Shown: positions 16,458 through 26,495, counted from the first letter of the stretch. The stretch: 64,000 nt of DNA from Massilia eburnea (GCF_009720745.1 NZ_WNKX01000007.1:62001-126000), one strand, 5' to 3'. Notes: generated from the sequence alone by a model not told the origin. Made by a program: numbers and translations.

Positions 16458-17359
16458 TATTCGTAGCCGTATGCGCGCAGGCCAGCTTCGTTGTCGGCCC
16501 AGCCGGATTTCACTTTCACCCAGATCTCGAGATAGACCGGGCCACCGAACAGTTTTTCCATGTCCAGGCGGGCCTGGGTGCTGACCTCTTTCAGACGAGC
16601 GCCCTTGTTACCGATGATCATGGACTTGTGGCTGTCGCGCTCCACCAGGATCGCGGCGAAGATGCGGCGCAGGTTGCCTTCCTGTTCAAATTTCTCGATC
16701 AGCACCGTGCTGGTGTACGGCAGTTCGTCGCCGACAAAACGGAACAGCTTTTCGCGCACGATTTCCGACGCCAGGAATTTCTCGCTGCGGTCGGTGATGT
16801 CGTCCTCGCCGAAAATCGGTTCGTTCTCAGGCAGGTACTTCTTGATCTCGTTCTGCAGTCCGTCCAGCTGGAAGCGCAGCTTGGCGCTCACCGGCACAAT
16901 CGCGGTGAACTGGAATTTCTCGGCGATCTGCTGCGCGAACGGCATCAGCACGGCCTTGTCCTTCACGCGGTCGGACTTGTTGATCACCAGGATGACCGGC
17001 ACATTCTTCGGCAGCAGGTCCATCACCTGCTGGTCGGCCTGGCCGAAAGTGCCCGCTTCCACGATGTACAGGATCAGGTCCGACGACTCCAGCGTGTTGG
17101 TGACGGTCTTGTTCAGCGTCTTGTTCAGCGCATTCGAGTGGCGCGTCTGGAAGCCCGGTGTATCGACGTAGATGAACTGCGCATCGCTTACGGTCTGGAT
17201 GCCGGTGATGCGGTGGCGTGTCGTCTGCGCCTTGCGCGAGGTGATGCTCACCTTGGCGCCGATCAGGGTATTCATCAGGGTCGACTTGCCCACGTTGGGG
17301 CGGCCGACAATGGCAATGTAACCGCAGCGGAAGCCGGCGGGAGTAGGTGCGGTAGTCAT
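16457..17359 (-). CDS. era: GTPase Era
   Basis: A 300-residue ribosome-assembly GTPase that binds the 3' end of 16S rRNA. G1 GRPNVGKST (residues 18-26), switch/G3 DTPGF, G4 NKSD, then the C-terminal KH domain with the motif [11 protein letters not shown]. The start is the ATG giving [19 protein letters not shown]; upstream codons in the same frame are the antisense-like tail of rnc and were rejected. It follows rnc by 17 bp. Confidence 0.97.
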   Translation of the reverse strand: MTTAPTPAGFRCGYIAIVGRPNVGKSTLMNTLIGAKVSITSRKAQTTRHRITGIQTVSDAQFIYVDTPGFQTRHSNALNKTLNKTVTNTLESSDLILYIVEAGTFGQADQQVMDLLPKNVPVILVINKSDRVKDKAVLMPFAQQIAEKFQFTAIVPVSAKLRFQLDGLQNEIKKYLPENEPIFGEDDITDRSEKFLASEIVREKLFRFVGDELPYTSTVLIEKFEQEGNLRRIFAAILVERDSHKSMIIGNKGARLKEVSTQARLDMEKLFGGPVYLEIWVKVKSGWADNEAGLRAYGYE

Positions 17360-17376
17360 GGTCAAACTCAATTCGG

Positions 17377-18168
17377 TTATTGTTTGGCGAGCTTTTTGTC
17401 GCCAGCTTCGTCGCCCTGCACCGTCGCGATGCCGGCCAGCTTGAGCTGGGGCGAACGCTGGCGCGGCTTGCGCCCGGCCGATGGCGCCTTCTTCAGCGCT
17501 TCTTCGGCCACTTCCAGCGCCAGCTTGGCGGCGGCCTGCTCGCCGGCGCGGCGGCTGCCGCCACGCCCGAACACCTGGATGCCCAGCTTTGGCACCAGGC
17601 ACTCGATCTCGAATTCCTGGCTGTGCGCAGCGCCATGGGTGGCCACCACGTTATACAGCGGCAGCGAGATCTTCTTCGATTGCAGGAATTCCTGCAGCAG
17701 GGTCTTGGCGTCCTTGCCAAGCGTCTGCGGATCGACCGTATCGAGGATCGGGATGTAGAAGGCCCGGATCACGCCCGCCGCCTGGTCGAAACCGCCGTCC
17801 AGGTAAATCGCACCCAGCAGCGCTTCCAGCGTGTCGGCCAGGATCGACGGGCGGCGGAAACCGCCCGACTTCAATTCACCCTCGCCCAGGCGCAGGAACT
17901 GCGACAGTTCCAGCTTCTGCGCGATCTCGAACAGCGATTGCTGCTTGACCAGGTTGGCGCGCACGCGCGACAGGTCGCCCTCGTCAAGGGAGTTGAAACG
18001 TTCGTACAGGATGGAGGCGACCACGCAGTTAAGGATCGAATCGCCAAGGAATTCCAGCCGCTCGTTATGCAAACTGCTGTGGCTACGGTGCGTCAAGGCC
18101 TGCTGGAGCAATCCAGCATCCTGGAACGTGTAGCCCAACCTGGTTTGCAATAACTGTAATTTCATCAC
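17377..18168 (-). CDS. rnc: Ribonuclease III
   Basis: A 263-residue double-stranded-RNA endonuclease that processes rRNA precursors. RNase III signature [12 protein letters not shown] (residues 36-47), second metal ligands in [13 protein letters not shown], and a C-terminal dsRNA-binding domain ending near residue 226 ([19 protein letters not shown]). A 35-residue lysine/arginine-rich tail follows. It abuts the DUF4845 gene with no gap, within the lepB-rnc-era-recO chain. Confidence 0.97.
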   Translation of the reverse strand: MMKLQLLQTRLGYTFQDAGLLQQALTHRSHSSLHNERLEFLGDSILNCVVASILYERFNSLDEGDLSRVRANLVKQQSLFEIAQKLELSQFLRLGEGELKSGGFRRPSILADTLEALLGAIYLDGGFDQAAGVIRAFYIPILDTVDPQTLGKDAKTLLQEFLQSKKISLPLYNVVATHGAAHSQEFEIECLVPKLGIQVFGRGGSRRAGEQAAAKLALEVAEEALKKAPSAGRKPRQRSPQLKLAGIATVQGDEAGDKKLAKQ

Positions 18169-18549
18169 TTATTCTGCAACCTTTTTCTTTGCGCCTTCTT
18201 TGGCCGTCGTGCCCTTGTATTCCATCAGCAGGCTGGCTGGACCGGCCAGGGGAATCTTCTTCTCGTACTCGAAGCTGATTTCGAACTGGCCGTTTTCGCG
18301 CACGATGAGCAGGTCGCGGCCCTGGATCGCCGTGATGTAGCCCACTTCAGCGCTCTTGTTGAACGAATCCTGGATCTCCTTGATGTTCTCGCCGCCGTCC
18401 TTCTTGGCACGCTCAATCGCGCCCAGGATGGCGCGGTATTCAATGTAAGTAGGAACCACCTGCATGGCCAGCAGGCCAATCCCGCCCAGAATGGCAAGGA
18501 CAAAAATCAGGCCAATCAGGCTGATACCGCGTTCACGCTGCATGCGCAT
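18169..18549 (-). CDS. DUF4845 membrane protein
   Basis: A 126-residue protein with one N-terminal membrane helix (ISLIGLIFVLAILGGIGLLA, residues 9-28) preceded by RERG, which resembles a type IV pilin-like N-terminus, then a small periplasmic domain with YIEYRAILGAIERAK. The family is conserved between lepB and rnc in betaproteobacteria. Its role is unknown; by position it may assist signal peptidase or export. Confidence 0.85.
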   Translation of the reverse strand: MRMQRERGISLIGLIFVLAILGGIGLLAMQVVPTYIEYRAILGAIERAKKDGGENIKEIQDSFNKSAEVGYITAIQGRDLLIVRENGQFEISFEYEKKIPLAGPASLLMEYKGTTAKEGAKKKVAE

Positions 18550-18570
18550 AAGATCTGTTCTCCTGTGTGC

Positions 18571-19491
18571 TTAGCGGATGCCGCCAAGACGATCAAAATT
18601 GAAATTACCGAGGTTCATCCAGACAAAGAAAGCCTTGCCAACGATATTCTTGTCCGGAACAAAACCCCAGATACGGCTGTCGGCACTATTGTCCCGATTG
18701 TCACCCATCATAAAGTAATTTCCTTCAGGAACTACACACGAAAAACCTTCATAGTTGTAAGTGCATGCCTCGCGGCCCGGGAAATCGTCCGCCTGCAAGG
18801 ACATCGGCATCTTTTCATTGTTCAGGATGCGGTGCTGCACGGGGCCCAGCTGCTCGGTGAACTGTTTCTGGTAAGAAAGAGTACCCTCTTCCAGGTAGTC
18901 TTCCATCGGAGCGTAAGCCAGCGGCTGTCCGTTGATCGTTAAGCGCTTGTTTTGATAAACAATTTTATCACCCGGCACGCCAATGACCCGCTTGATGTAA
19001 TCCTGGGTCATGTCCTTCGGATACTTGAACACCATCACGTCGCCGCGCTGCGGGTCGTTGATCTGCACCACCTTCTTGTTGAGGATGGGCAGGCGAATGC
19101 CGTAGGTGTATTTGTTCACCAGGATCAGGTCGCCCACCAGCAGGGTCGGCACCATCGACGACGACGGGATCTTGAACGGCTCCCACAGGAAGGAGCGCAG
19201 GAAGAACACCAGCGCAATCACCGGGAAGAAGCTGCCCGAATATTCGATCCAGGTCGGCTGGCGCAGGATGTCCGCTTCCAGCTTGGAGCGGGCGTTGCCC
19301 TGCTCGTCCATGCGGATGCCGTTGGCGGCCGAACGCGCCATGCGCTCGTCGTATTCGACCAGGGCCTTGTCGGCGGCAGCGCGGCGCTGCTTGGAGAACA
19401 CCACCAGGTCGAGAACCCAGATCACCCCCGTCACTACCATCAGGACGAACAGGATTAATGCGAAATTGCCCAGGATGGATTGCAGTGTCAT
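18571..19491 (-). CDS. lepB: Signal peptidase I
   Basis: A 306-residue inner-membrane protease that removes Sec and Tat signal peptides. Two N-terminal membrane spans, then the catalytic serine in [13 protein letters not shown] (about residues 111-123) and the catalytic lysine in [14 protein letters not shown] (about 164-177). The conserved [17 protein letters not shown] box is at the C-terminus. The start overlaps the lepA stop by 4 bp. Confidence 0.97.
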   Translation of the reverse strand: MTLQSILGNFALILFVLMVVTGVIWVLDLVVFSKQRRAAADKALVEYDERMARSAANGIRMDEQGNARSKLEADILRQPTWIEYSGSFFPVIALVFFLRSFLWEPFKIPSSSMVPTLLVGDLILVNKYTYGIRLPILNKKVVQINDPQRGDVMVFKYPKDMTQDYIKRVIGVPGDKIVYQNKRLTINGQPLAYAPMEDYLEEGTLSYQKQFTEQLGPVQHRILNNEKMPMSLQADDFPGREACTYNYEGFSCVVPEGNYFMMGDNRDNSADSRIWGFVPDKNIVGKAFFVWMNLGNFNFDRLGGIR

Positions 19492-21281
19492 TTCTCTTCC
19501 ACTTGAAGGATTGCCAGGAATGCCTCTTGCGGGATCTCGACGGAGCCCACTTGTTTCATGCGCTTCTTACCTGCTTTCTGCTTTTCGAGCAGTTTCTTCT
19601 TACGGGTGATGTCGCCGCCGTAGCACTTGGCCAGCACGTTCTTGCGCATCGCCTTCACGTTTTCACGCGAAATGATGTTGGAGCCGATCGCTGCCTGGAT
19701 TGCCACGTCGAACATCTGGCGCGGGATCAGTTCGCGCATCTTGGCCGCCACGGCGCGGCCGCGGTATGGCGCATTGGCGCGGTGCACGATGATGGCCAGC
19801 GCATCGACCTTTTCGCTGTTGATCAGCATGTCGACCTTGACCACGTCGGCCGCACGGTATTCCTTGAACTCGTAGTCCATCGACGCGTAGCCGCGCGAGG
19901 TGGATTTGAGCTTATCGAAGAAGTCGAGCACGATTTCGGCCATCGGCATCTCGTACACCAGCTTGACCTGGCGGCCGTGGTAGCTCATGTCCATCTGGAT
20001 GCCGCGCTTGGCGATACACAGGGTGATCACGGAACCGACATACTCCTGCGGCATGTACAGGTTCACCGTCACGATCGGCTCGCGCACCTCGTTGATGTGG
20101 CTCGGATCCGGCATGCGCGACGGGTTGTCGACGTTGATCACGGTACCGTCGCGGCGCTCCACCTCATACACCACGGTCGGCGCGGTGGTGATCAGGTCCT
20201 GGTCGAATTCGCGCTCCAGGCGCTCCTGCACGATTTCCATGTGCAGCAGGCCAAGGAAGCCGCAGCGGAAGCCGAAGCCCAGCGCTTGCGATACTTCAGG
20301 TTCGAATTGCAGTGCGGCGTCGTTCAGCTTCAGCTTTTCCAGCGAGTCGCGCAGCGCATCGTACTGGTTGGCTTCCACCGGGAACAGGCCGGCAAACACC
20401 TGCGGCTGCACTTCCTTGAAGCCTGGCAGCGGGGCCGGGGCCGGCTTGGCCACGGTGGTGATGGTGTCGCCGACGCGGGCAGCTTTCAGTTCCTTGATGC
20501 CGGCGATGACGAAGCCTACCTGGCCTGCGGTCAGCTGCGGCAGCGAGACCGAGCGCGGCGAGAAGATACCGATGTCTTCCACCAGTTGCACCGAGTCGGT
20601 CGCCATCAGGCGGATCTTTTCTTTTGGACGCAGCGTACCGTTGACCACGCGCACCAGCATCACCACGCCCACATAGGCGTCGTACCAGGAGTCGATAATC
20701 AGGGCCTGCAGCGGCGCTTCGGCATCGCCCTTTGGCGGCGGAACCTTGGCGATGATGGATTCCAGCACATCTTCCACGCCCAGGCCGGTCTTGGCCGAGC
20801 ACTGCACGGCGTCGCCCGCCTCGATGCCGATCACGTCTTCGATTTCGGCGATGGCGGTTGGCGGGTCGGCGTTCGGCAAGTCGATCTTGTTCAGCACCGG
20901 CACCACTTCCACGCCCAGGTCGAGCGCGGTGTAGCAGTTGGCCACAGTCTGCGCTTCCACCCCCTGCGAAGCGTCGACCACCAGCAGCGCGCCTTCGCAG
21001 GCGGACAGCGAACGGCTCACTTCATAGGAGAAGTCGACGTGGCCTGGGGTGTCGATCAGGTTCAGGTTGTAGATCTCGCCGTTGCGCGCCTTGTACTTCA
21101 GGGCTGCGGTCTGGGCTTTGATGGTGATGCCGCGTTCACGTTCCAGGTCCATGGAGTCCAGGACCTGCGCTTCCATCTCGCGGTCGGACAGGCCGCCGCA
21201 CAGCTGGATGATGCGATCCGCCAGCGTGGACTTGCCGTGGTCAATGTGGGCGATGATGGAAAAATTGCGAATGTTGTTCAT
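19488..21281 (-). CDS. lepA: Elongation factor 4
   Basis: A 597-residue translational GTPase that acts on stalled or paused ribosomes and in 30S assembly. G1 [13 protein letters not shown] (residues 11-23), G3 DTPGHVDF, G4 NKID, then domains II, III and the unique C-terminal domain with [17 protein letters not shown] near the end. Upstream lies a hairpin terminator (21305-21328), so lepA probably starts its own transcript. Confidence 0.97.
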   Translation of the reverse strand: MNNIRNFSIIAHIDHGKSTLADRIIQLCGGLSDREMEAQVLDSMDLERERGITIKAQTAALKYKARNGEIYNLNLIDTPGHVDFSYEVSRSLSACEGALLVVDASQGVEAQTVANCYTALDLGVEVVPVLNKIDLPNADPPTAIAEIEDVIGIEAGDAVQCSAKTGLGVEDVLESIIAKVPPPKGDAEAPLQALIIDSWYDAYVGVVMLVRVVNGTLRPKEKIRLMATDSVQLVEDIGIFSPRSVSLPQLTAGQVGFVIAGIKELKAARVGDTITTVAKPAPAPLPGFKEVQPQVFAGLFPVEANQYDALRDSLEKLKLNDAALQFEPEVSQALGFGFRCGFLGLLHMEIVQERLEREFDQDLITTAPTVVYEVERRDGTVINVDNPSRMPDPSHINEVREPIVTVNLYMPQEYVGSVITLCIAKRGIQMDMSYHGRQVKLVYEMPMAEIVLDFFDKLKSTSRGYASMDYEFKEYRAADVVKVDMLINSEKVDALAIIVHRANAPYRGRAVAAKMRELIPRQMFDVAIQAAIGSNIISRENVKAMRKNVLAKCYGGDITRKKKLLEKQKAGKKRMKQVGSVEIPQEAFLAILQVEEK

Positions 21282-21304
21282 TAAAAATCGAAGCGAGCTA
21301 TAAC

Positions 21305-21328
21305 AAAAAGGCGCTCATGCGCCTTTTT
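21305..21328. terminator. Rho-independent terminator between the glutaredoxin-like gene and lepA
   Basis: Perfect 10-bp stem AAAAAGGCGC/GCGCCTTTTT with a TCAT loop. On the minus strand it ends the rpoE-mucD-glutaredoxin transcript 23 bp before the lepA start codon. Confidence 0.85.
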
Positions 21329-21429
21329 ATGGAATTCGTTGCAAGGGTAACCCCCGGCATTTTACCGGATTTCAGAGGGGAAAGCCGGATTTCTAGAGGA
21401 GAGACTGTGAAATACTGCTATTTAGGCAA

Positions 21430-21672
21430 TCATTTCGACAACACGGCACGCACTTTGGCTTCGTCCAGGAAGTAATGGCACAGCTCGGGCTCGCCCAGGT
21501 CGGCAAACAGCACCGGCACCAGCTCATCGAAACGCGCCACCAGGGCCTCGTCAGCATCGACATCAATTACTTCAACTGTAAAAGGCTTTTCCGCAGTTTG
21601 CAGGGCGTTCAGGGCTGCCAGCATGTCTTCGCACAGGTGGCAGTAGGAGCGGGAGTACAGAGTGAAGTGCAT
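21430..21672 (-). CDS. Glutaredoxin family protein (DUF836)
   Basis: An 80-residue thioredoxin-fold protein with an N-terminal redox pair CHLC (residues 11-14, YSRSYCHLCEDM). The cis-proline loop is ELVPVLFAD. Small DUF836 glutaredoxin-like proteins are common next to lepA/mucD in betaproteobacteria; they are probably general dithiol oxidoreductases without a firm substrate. The ATG follows the stop of the preceding small gene directly (TGAATG). Confidence 0.85.
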   Translation of the reverse strand: MHFTLYSRSYCHLCEDMLAALNALQTAEKPFTVEVIDVDADEALVARFDELVPVLFADLGEPELCHYFLDEAKVRAVLSK

Positions 21673-21897
21673 TCAGGGCTTGCGTTGCTGCGCCCCCTCG
21701 GGCGCGGGCTGCCATTGTAGCGCGCCAGGCGGGATGTTGATAATGATGGCTGGCGGCTGGGCCGGCGCTACCGGCCAGCGCTTGGCTCCTGCTTCGCCAA
21801 TCGCCCCTGCGGCGGCGGCGCGTAGTTCCACTTTTGTCACCCTTGTGCGGATAGATTCATCTTCGGCGCGCACGTCATAGTTGTCAAACTCATGCAT
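21673..21897 (-). CDS. Small hypothetical protein (74 aa)
   Basis: Reading frame starting MHEFDNYDVRAEDESIRTRV, with a proline/alanine-rich second half (PPAIIINIPPGAL). Its stop is directly followed by the start of the glutaredoxin-like gene, supporting translational coupling. No motif or localisation signal was recognised. A longer start 26 codons upstream exists but lacks a ribosome-binding site. Moderate chance of being spurious. Confidence 0.45.
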   Translation of the reverse strand: MHEFDNYDVRAEDESIRTRVTKVELRAAAAGAIGEAGAKRWPVAPAQPPAIIINIPPGALQWQPAPEGAQQRKP

Positions 21898-21999
21898 GGT
21901 TATGTTGGCTCCCGAGTGACCGATAGCCAAATGTAACGCCGCCGCGCACTTGCCGCCTCGAGGTGCGGCAAACACGCGGCGGCGCGCCGAGTGGCGAAC

Positions 22000-23481
22000 T
22001 TACTTGGCGGGCGCGACCGGACGCAGCGAGAAGTGCTGCGCCTGGTTGCCGCGGCGGACCAGCACGGCCGCCGCCTTCTTCGGATCCAGCTTGGCCACGG
22101 CAGCATTGAACTGCTTGGCGTCCACGATATCCTGGTTATTCAGCATCAGCAGGATGTCGCCCTGGCGCAGGCCGGCAGCTTCGGCCGGTCCGTCGGTGTC
22201 TTCCACGATCACGCCGCCGGTCACGCCCAGCTCACGCTTTTGCGCCGGCGTCAGGTCGCTGACCACAAAGCCCAAGGCATTGGCGGCGGAAGCGGGCTCC
22301 TCACTCTTCTTCTCGCCCTTCTTGCCGCCGGACTTGCCGGCAACCTTGTTGTCCGGATCTGCCTCGCCGACGGTCACGTGCAGCTCCGTCGGCGCACCCT
22401 TGCGCCAGACGGTCAGGGTCGACTTGGTACCCGGCGCCGTGCCAAGCACCATACGGGTCAAGTCGGCAAAGCGGTCGATATCCTTGCCGTTGTACTTGAT
22501 GACGACGTCGCCAACGCGCACCCCAGCCTTGTCCGCCGGGCTGCCCGATTCAACCTGGGTCACTTCCGCACCCTTGTTGTTCTTCAGGCCCAGCGACTCG
22601 GCGACATCCTTGTTCAGTTCGCCGATCTGCACGCCCAGGCGGCCACGGGTCACCCTGCCGGATTTCTTCAGCTGGTCGGCCACGCGCATCGCTTCGTCGA
22701 TCGGAATCGCGAACGAGATGCCGTTATAGCCGCCCGACAGCGTGGCGATCTGCGAATTGATGCCGATCACTTCACCCTTCATATTGATCAAGGGGCCGCC
22801 CGAATTGCCAGGGTTGACCGCCACATCGCTCTGGATCAGGGGCAGCAAATCGCCGGTATCGCGCGCCTTGGCCGAGATAATGCCGGAGGTCACGGTATTT
22901 TCGAGGTTGAATGGCGAACCGATGGCAATTACCCATTCGCCCACGCGCGCCTTGTTCGGGTCGCCCATGGTCAGGTAAGGCAGTTTGCCGCCGCTATCGA
23001 TCTTCAGCACGGCCACGTCGGCGCGCGCGTCGGCGCCCAGCACCTTGGCCTTGAATTCGCGCTTGTCGGTCAGGGTCACGTAGACCTCGTCGGCGCCGTC
23101 GACAACGTGGGCATTGGTCAGCACATAGCCATCGGCCGACACCACAAAGCCAGAGCCGATGCCGCGCTGGATCTCCTGTCCCGGCACCGGCAGGTTGCGC
23201 CGGCGCGGCGACTGGCCGCGCGGCATTTGGCCACCAAAGAAGCGGCGCAGGAATTCCTGCATTTCATCGGCCTGGCCGGCCGCATCGACATCGCGCTGGG
23301 TAATGCGTTCGGTCGTCCGGATATTCACGACGGCCGGGCCGACCCGTTCTACCAGGTCGGCAAAGTCTGGCAAGCCGGCGACTGCCGGTGCTGCTGCAAA
23401 GGCGGGAGCGAATCCGGCGACAGCCGGCAGCCCGAGGGTAGCTGCACTGAGCACCAGCGCAGAGATCATGGTTTTTTTCAT
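22000..23481 (-). CDS. mucD: Periplasmic serine protease, DegP/MucD type
   Basis: A 493-residue Do-family protease/chaperone of the periplasm. Signal peptide in residues 1-30; catalytic His in TNAHVVDG, Asp in ADVAVLKI, Ser in NPGNSGGPL; then two PDZ domains (GVRVGDVVIKYNGKDI and AAGLRQGDILLMLNNQDI). A lysine-rich linker separates the PDZ domains. It follows rpoE and a small gene, the usual place for mucD in envelope-stress operons, although rseA and rseB are not recognisable between them. Confidence 0.93.
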   Translation of the reverse strand: MKKTMISALVLSAATLGLPAVAGFAPAFAAAPAVAGLPDFADLVERVGPAVVNIRTTERITQRDVDAAGQADEMQEFLRRFFGGQMPRGQSPRRRNLPVPGQEIQRGIGSGFVVSADGYVLTNAHVVDGADEVYVTLTDKREFKAKVLGADARADVAVLKIDSGGKLPYLTMGDPNKARVGEWVIAIGSPFNLENTVTSGIISAKARDTGDLLPLIQSDVAVNPGNSGGPLINMKGEVIGINSQIATLSGGYNGISFAIPIDEAMRVADQLKKSGRVTRGRLGVQIGELNKDVAESLGLKNNKGAEVTQVESGSPADKAGVRVGDVVIKYNGKDIDRFADLTRMVLGTAPGTKSTLTVWRKGAPTELHVTVGEADPDNKVAGKSGGKKGEKKSEEPASAANALGFVVSDLTPAQKRELGVTGGVIVEDTDGPAEAAGLRQGDILLMLNNQDIVDAKQFNAAVAKLDPKKAAAVLVRRGNQAQHFSLRPVAPAK

Positions 23482-23585
23482 GGTTGCGTTTGATGAAAGT
23501 CAATGAAGTACGAGCAATATAAATCAGCTTCGTGTTAAACGGGAGCCGGATATTGTGACGATATGTTGCGGGCACCCCCGCCACG

Positions 23586-23592
23586 TTTCAAG
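23586..23592 (-). promoter_or_regulatory. Possible heat-shock-type -35 element before mucD
   Basis: CTTGAAA on the minus strand overlaps the stop of the 91-aa gene. A matching -10 (CCCGCAAC after 13 bp) is poor. Included because the same CTTGAAA placement occurs in front of clpB; weak on its own. Confidence 0.25.
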
Positions 23593-23863
23593 AGGCAGCT
23601 TCCGCCGCCTCGGCGCCCAGCCCCGGCGCGCCCGGCCCCGCCGCCGCGCCGCCTTCGGCCGCCTGCGCTCCCGCCGTCGCGGCCGCCGGCCCTTGACTGG
23701 CGGGCAGGCCATCGCGTTCCAAGGCGTCGAGCGCTGCCGACAGCCGCGACTGGAAGCCGGGGCTGAGCTCGGCCCCGGCCACGCTCTGGCGTAAGCTTTC
23801 CGCGATCACGGCATTGACCTGGGCACGCACCGGCTCCTCATCCTCATCTGGCAGCAGAATCAT
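23588..23863 (-). CDS. Small protein downstream of rpoE (91 aa), in the place of an anti-sigma factor
   Basis: Starts with a good ribosome-binding site (GAGGAGAA) nine bases after the rpoE stop. The N-terminal half (MILLPDEDEEPVRAQVNAVI...) is helical and acidic; the last 35 residues are almost only Ala, Gly and Pro. It has no membrane segment and no cysteines, and does not resemble RseA. It could be a soluble regulator of RpoE or the remnant of a shortened rseA. Function unknown. Confidence 0.55.
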   Translation of the reverse strand: MILLPDEDEEPVRAQVNAVIAESLRQSVAGAELSPGFQSRLSAALDALERDGLPASQGPAAATAGAQAAEGGAAAGPGAPGLGAEAAEAAS

Positions 23864-23872
23864 TGCTTCTCC

Positions 23873-24451
23873 TCACCAACGCTTATCGACAGGCAAATCC
23901 AGCAAAGGCCGCAAGCGCCGCGCAATGGCTTCCCGCGCACGAAAAATCCGGCTGCGCACGGTTCCCAGCGGACACTCCATGATTTGCGCAATTTCCTCAT
24001 AACTCAAGCCCTCAATTTCGCGCAGCGCGATGACGGTGCGCAATTCCAGCGGCAACGCCTCCAACGCAGCGTCGATGGTCTGCATCACCTGCTTACTCAG
24101 CAACATCGACTCCGGCGTACCGATCTCCGGCACCGGCGCCGGCAACTGCGAGGGCACCAAGCCATGCGGTGCGGCACGCTGCCGCCGCCTCAGGATCGTA
24201 CTGCGCGCGCCATTCAGGGCAATCCGGTACAGCCAGGTATAAAACGCCGCATCGCCCCGAAAGCGCGGCAAGGCGCGGTAAGCCCTGAGGAAAGTCTCCT
24301 GCACCACATCTTCCGCCTCGGCCTGGTCACGCAGCAGCCGCAGCACCAGGCGCAGCAGGCGCCGCTGGTAACGCGCGACCAGCAGGTCGAACGCCGCCCT
24401 CTCCCCCGCCCGGGCCCGCTCCACCAGCTCACGATCTGGGTCTACCTTCAT
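23873..24451 (-). CDS. rpoE: ECF sigma factor RpoE/AlgU
   Basis: A 192-residue extracytoplasmic-function sigma factor. Region 2 shows DLLVARYQRRLLRLV and EAEDVVQETFLRAYRALPRFRG; region 4 has LPLELRTVIALREIEGLSYEEIAQIMECPLGTVRSRIFRARE (shown here in overlapping short parts: LREIEGLSYEEIAQIM, GTVRSRIFRAR). This controls envelope stress genes. A sigma-E-type promoter at 24907-24934 indicates autoregulation. The usual rseA-rseB genes do not follow. Confidence 0.94.
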   Translation of the reverse strand: MKVDPDRELVERARAGERAAFDLLVARYQRRLLRLVLRLLRDQAEAEDVVQETFLRAYRALPRFRGDAAFYTWLYRIALNGARSTILRRRQRAAPHGLVPSQLPAPVPEIGTPESMLLSKQVMQTIDAALEALPLELRTVIALREIEGLSYEEIAQIMECPLGTVRSRIFRAREAIARRLRPLLDLPVDKRW

Positions 24452-24475
24452 CAGATCCGCCCCGCGAAGATTGGT

Positions 24476-24859
24476 TCATATTTTTTGCAGCTGCGCCCGC
24501 ACCGCGGCCTGCAGGCGCCGCCAGTCGCCGGCCGCCACGCAATCGGGCAGCAGGGCCAGCCACACACGCCGGCCATCCTCCAGTTCCGCGTGCAGCAGCA
24601 TGGCGCCAGGCCAGACCGTGCAGCCGTCCAGCCAGCGGGCCCGGCACTGATTCCGGTATACCGTCAGCCGGATTTCTCCGACACCGGAAATATCAATATG
24701 GCTGCAATTGGCGTCGCGGCGCAGGGCTGCCAGCGCCGCGGCCGCCAGCAAGGGCTGGCCGCTCCAGGCGCCCACGGCCAAAATGGACGCAACAATCCCT
24801 GCCCGCAAAGCGCGCAGGCACGGCGACGGACGAACAGCGACAGATGCCGCGATCGACAT
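24476..24859 (-). CDS. YgfX-like membrane protein
   Basis: A 127-residue protein with one or two hydrophobic stretches (residues 15-45) and a C-terminal domain matching YgfX/CptA pattern: GEIRLTVYRNQ, then WPGAMLLHAELEDGRRVWLALLPDCVAAGDWRRLQAAVR. In E. coli the relative is linked to succinate dehydrogenase assembly partner SdhE and cell-shape effects. Here it lies directly behind a sigma-E-type promoter and before rpoE. The assignment rests on pattern, not alignment. Confidence 0.6.
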   Translation of the reverse strand: MSIAASVAVRPSPCLRALRAGIVASILAVGAWSGQPLLAAAALAALRRDANCSHIDISGVGEIRLTVYRNQCRARWLDGCTVWPGAMLLHAELEDGRRVWLALLPDCVAAGDWRRLQAAVRAQLQKI

Positions 24860-24893
24860 AGGGAAAGTGAGTTGGGGGGGTACAGCAGAAGCG

Positions 24894-24921
24894 CTCGCCC
24901 CGGCACTAAGACCAGGGCGAG
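24894..24921 (-). other. Hairpin carrying the sigma-E -10 element in its loop
   Basis: Ten-base arms (CTCGCCCTGG/CCGGGGCGAG on the minus strand, one T.G) around an eight-base loop TCTTAGTG, just after fabF. No T tract follows, so it is a poor terminator; it may protect the fabF transcript end. Confidence 0.5.
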
Positions 24922-24934
24922 GCTTGGAAGTTCC
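24907..24934 (-). promoter_or_regulatory. Sigma-E-type promoter for ygfX-rpoE
   Basis: On the minus strand GGAACTT (24928-24934) is followed after 16 bp by TCTTA (24907-24911), very near the RpoE consensus GGAACTT-N16-TCTGA. It starts two bases past the fabF stop and would read ygfX, rpoE and the following genes. Confidence 0.7.
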
Positions 24935-24936
24935 GT

Positions 24937-26181
24937 TTAGACTTTACCGAACAGCAGGCTGCCGTTGGTACCGCCGAAGCCGAAGGAGTTCTTCAGCGCA
25001 TAGTTGATCGTGGCATTACGCGCGGTGTTGGCGCAGAAGTCCAGATCGCAAGCCGGATCCTGGTTGAACAGGTTGATGGTCGGTGGGATCACCTGGTTGT
25101 GGATCGCCAGTACGGTGAACACAGACTCCAGGCCGCCAGCGCCGCCCAACAGGTGGCCGGTGGCCGACTTGGTGGAGCTGACAACCAGCTTCTTGGCGTG
25201 CTCGCCGAAGGTGCGCTTCACACCCTGCACTTCGGCCACGTCGCCCAGTGGGGTCGAGGTGCCGTGTGCATTCACGTAGTTCACCTGGTCAGGGTTGATG
25301 CCAGCGTTCTTCAGGGCGTTTTGCGATGCCTTGCTGCCGCCAGCGCCATCTTCCAGAGGCGAGGTCATGTGATATGCATCGGCGCTCATGCCAAAGCCCA
25401 GCAATTCTGCATAGATCTTGGCGCCGCGCGCTTTCGCGTGTTCGTACTCTTCCAGAACCATGACGCCTGCCCCTTCGCCCAGCACGAAACCGTCGCGGTC
25501 CGTATCCCATGGACGGGAGGCGGTAGCTGGGTCATCGTTGCGCGAGGACAGTGCGCGAGCCGAAGCGAAACCGCCCAGGCCCAGAGGCGACACGGTCGAT
25601 TCCGCGCCGCCGGCGATCATGACATCCGCATCGCCGTATTCAATCAGGCGAGCAGCCGCGCCAATCGAGTGCAGGCCGGTGGTGCAAGCCGTCACGATGG
25701 ACAGGTTTGGACCGCGCATGCCGTACTTGATCGACAGGTTGCCGGAAATCATATTGATGATCGAGGCCGGTACGAAGAACGGGGAGATACGGCGCGGACC
25801 GCGCTTGTCGTAGTCTTCCTTCTGTGCTTCGATCATCGGCAAGCCGCCGATACCCGAACCAATGATCACGCCGATGCGATCGGCATTTTCTTCGGTCACG
25901 GTAATGCCGGAATCCTGGATTGCCTGGATGCCAGCTGCCATGCCGAAATGGATGAATTTATCCATGTGACGCGCTTCTTTGGCGTCGAGGTAATCCTCGA
26001 CGTTGAAGCCCTTCACTTCACCCGCGAAACGGGTGGAGAAGGCCGACGCGTCAAAACTAGTAATGTTTGCGATCCCGGACTTGCTCTCGGTGATTGCTTT
26101 CCACGCGTCGGCAACGCTGTTGCCGACTGGGGAAATTACACCGAGGCCGGTGACCACTACACGACGGTTTTTAGAACTCAA
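24937..26181 (-). CDS. fabF: 3-oxoacyl-[ACP] synthase II
   Basis: A 414-residue condensing enzyme that elongates acyl-ACP with malonyl-ACP. Catalytic Cys in [10 protein letters not shown] (about residue 164), His in [11 protein letters not shown] and [14 protein letters not shown]. It is the last gene of the fab cluster, 39 bp after acpP. FabF is known to set the amount of cis-vaccenate in E. coli, which is a natural substrate for CFA-type enzymes. Confidence 0.97.
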   Translation of the reverse strand: MSSKNRRVVVTGLGVISPVGNSVADAWKAITESKSGIANITSFDASAFSTRFAGEVKGFNVEDYLDAKEARHMDKFIHFGMAAGIQAIQDSGITVTEENADRIGVIIGSGIGGLPMIEAQKEDYDKRGPRRISPFFVPASIINMISGNLSIKYGMRGPNLSIVTACTTGLHSIGAAARLIEYGDADVMIAGGAESTVSPLGLGGFASARALSSRNDDPATASRPWDTDRDGFVLGEGAGVMVLEEYEHAKARGAKIYAELLGFGMSADAYHMTSPLEDGAGGSKASQNALKNAGINPDQVNYVNAHGTSTPLGDVAEVQGVKRTFGEHAKKLVVSSTKSATGHLLGGAGGLESVFTVLAIHNQVIPPTINLFNQDPACDLDFCANTARNATINYALKNSFGFGGTNGSLLFGKV

Positions 26182-26220
26182 GCGAGTCTCCCGGAGTGGA
26201 TCGGAGAGTCAGCGGGCTGA

Positions 26221-26460
26221 TTAGGCCTTGACGTGTGCAGTTGCGTAGTCGATCGCTTGCTGCACGGTGGTGATCTTTTCAGCTTGTTCGTCTGGGATTT
26301 CCATTTCGAACTCGTCTTCCAGTGCCATTACCAGCTCAACGGTGTCGAGGGAATCGGCGCCCAGGTCGTCAACGAAGGACGATTCGGTCTTGATGTCTGC
26401 TTCAGCGACGCCCAGTTGTTCAGCGACGATTTTCTTAACGCGTTGTTCGATATCCGACAT
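26221..26460 (-). CDS. acpP: Acyl carrier protein
   Basis: A 79-residue acidic protein with the phosphopantetheine serine in [20 protein letters not shown] (Ser at about residue 37). It carries growing acyl chains for all Fab enzymes and PlsX. GGAG lies eight bases before the ATG. It is separated from fabG by 143 bp that carry a promoter-like TAAAAT and a hairpin, so it probably has an extra promoter for high expression. Confidence 0.98.
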   Translation of the reverse strand: MSDIEQRVKKIVAEQLGVAEADIKTESSFVDDLGADSLDTVELVMALEDEFEMEIPDEQAEKITTVQQAIDYATAHVKA

Positions 26461-26495
26461 GTTATGGCTCCAATATGTTGTTACGGAAAGCGCGC

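Noticed and set aside
17360..17602. 81-codon upstream extension of era
   Set aside because: Lies within rnc in another frame and lacks similarity to Era; the ATG at 17359 matches the family start.
19458..21284. A 608-codon open frame antisense to lepA
   Set aside because: Histidine/aspartate-rich low-likelihood protein mirroring lepA codons; lepA is unambiguous.
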